Shown here piece after piece: positions 41,875 to 42,199 of a stretch of 42,199 bases of DNA. The position numbers were made by a program, and so were the translations under genes. How positions within the stretch are numbered: the stretch's first letter is position 1; every line of letters starts with the position of its first letter. Source of the DNA: Bacteroidota bacterium (GTDB lineage: Bacteria > Bacteroidota > Bacteroidia > Sphingobacteriales > Sphingobacteriaceae); the NCBI GenBank assembly GCA_013288235.1, contig JABDCF010000022.1:1-42199 (forward strand). The letters are read 5' to 3'. The notes under the pieces are model-generated. The model was not told the DNA's origin, did not search any database, and worked only from the letters and a program-made list of their open reading frames with translations.

Positions 41875-42199
41875 ATGATAAGGAACTACATTAAAACCAC
41901 CCTGCGCAGCCTGTTGAAAAACAAGAGCTACAGCTTTTTAAATATTGCCGGGCTGGCAATTGGTATTACCTGTGCTTCCCTGATATTTTTATGGGTACAG
42001 GATGAGGTAAGCTTTGATCATAATTTCCCGAAACGAGATTACCTGTACCGGTTAATGGAAAACCAGCCTGTGAACGGGGTTTTGTATACCATCGGGACAT
42101 CTCCCGAGCCACTTTCTAACGCTGTAAAGGCCGAAATACCCGGCATAAAAAATGCGATGCGCAAAAGCTGGAACGTGTCAGAGCTATTTGTGCTGGGCG
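41875..42199 (+). CDS. Duplicated FtsX/MacB-type ABC permease P9, N-terminal fragment (cut by window edge)
   Basis: ATG at 41875 opens a frame that runs off the window after 108 codons. It starts MIRNYIKTTLRSLLKNKSY, followed by helix 1 (FLNIAGLAIGITCASLIFLWV), the DEVSFDHNFPKRDYLYRLME segment and the beginning of a MacB-PCD-like domain (EAVKAEIPGIKNAM-type region, here LSNAVKAEIPGIKNAM). These match the first 110 residues of the other array members, so a full tandem permease is expected beyond the edge. It follows P8 by 103 bp on the same strand. The array therefore does not end in this window. Confidence 0.85.
   Translation, partial: MIRNYIKTTLRSLLKNKSYSFLNIAGLAIGITCASLIFLWVQDEVSFDHNFPKRDYLYRLMENQPVNGVLYTIGTSPEPLSNAVKAEIPGIKNAMRKSWNVSELFVLG

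Noticed and set aside
20000..42199. Mobile element or integron carrying the array
   Set aside because: No transposase, integrase, terminal repeats or tRNA attachment site is visible, and base composition looks like the neighbours.

Overview
The window looks like a chromosomal segment of a Bacteroidota bacterium, most likely Sphingobacteriaceae (Mucilaginibacter/Pedobacter-like). This is inferred from the protein families, the moderate GC content, the lack of Shine-Dalgarno sequences, two TAnnTTTG-type promoter elements, and AT-rich gaps full of short word repeats. No rRNA, tRNA, phage, transposase or CRISPR was seen.

Layout. (1) 1-5009, minus strand: an export operon read hlyD - tolC - ABC ATPase - FtsX permease - FtsX permease, the last cut by the window edge. 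(2) 5286-11180, plus strand: glutaryl-CoA-type acyl-CoA dehydrogenase, a TPR sensor histidine kinase, a nucleoside permease-like MFS transporter and a DUF3667 membrane protein. (3) 11270-16628, minus strand: a polysaccharide trio read GH9 - GH3 - GH53. (4) 16866-19670, minus strand: ABC ATPase - TolC, then a small beta-barrel protein. (5) 19972-42199: an array of nine roughly 800-aa duplicated FtsX/MacB-type permeases (two minus, seven plus, the last truncated), broken only by a DUF4097 repeat protein.

The main discovery is a shared regulatory module. Four gaps (19794-19902 minus, 24881-24988 minus, 26301-26407 plus, 39216-39324 plus) each carry two 17-bp TGT...ACA-type sites exactly 22 bp apart, then a site matching the IHF consensus (one copy has one mismatch), then TTTGGTAT 91-93 bp from the first site. 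This is the geometry of a sigma-54 promoter with tandem enhancer sites. A fifth, divergent copy stands before hlyD (5042-5143) and has the best -24/-12 element, TGGTATATCTATTGCA. The four closely related copies sit ahead of the ABC-tolC pair and each permease block, so the transport genes look like one regulon controlled by an enhancer-binding protein not encoded here.

Working model (inference): one or two ATPases and outer-membrane channels serve many interchangeable permeases. Their cytoplasmic coupling motifs and C-terminal tails are nearly constant while their periplasmic domains differ. The gaps also hold word-based inverted repeats, each gap with its own word, and a two-block spacer reused between permease genes.
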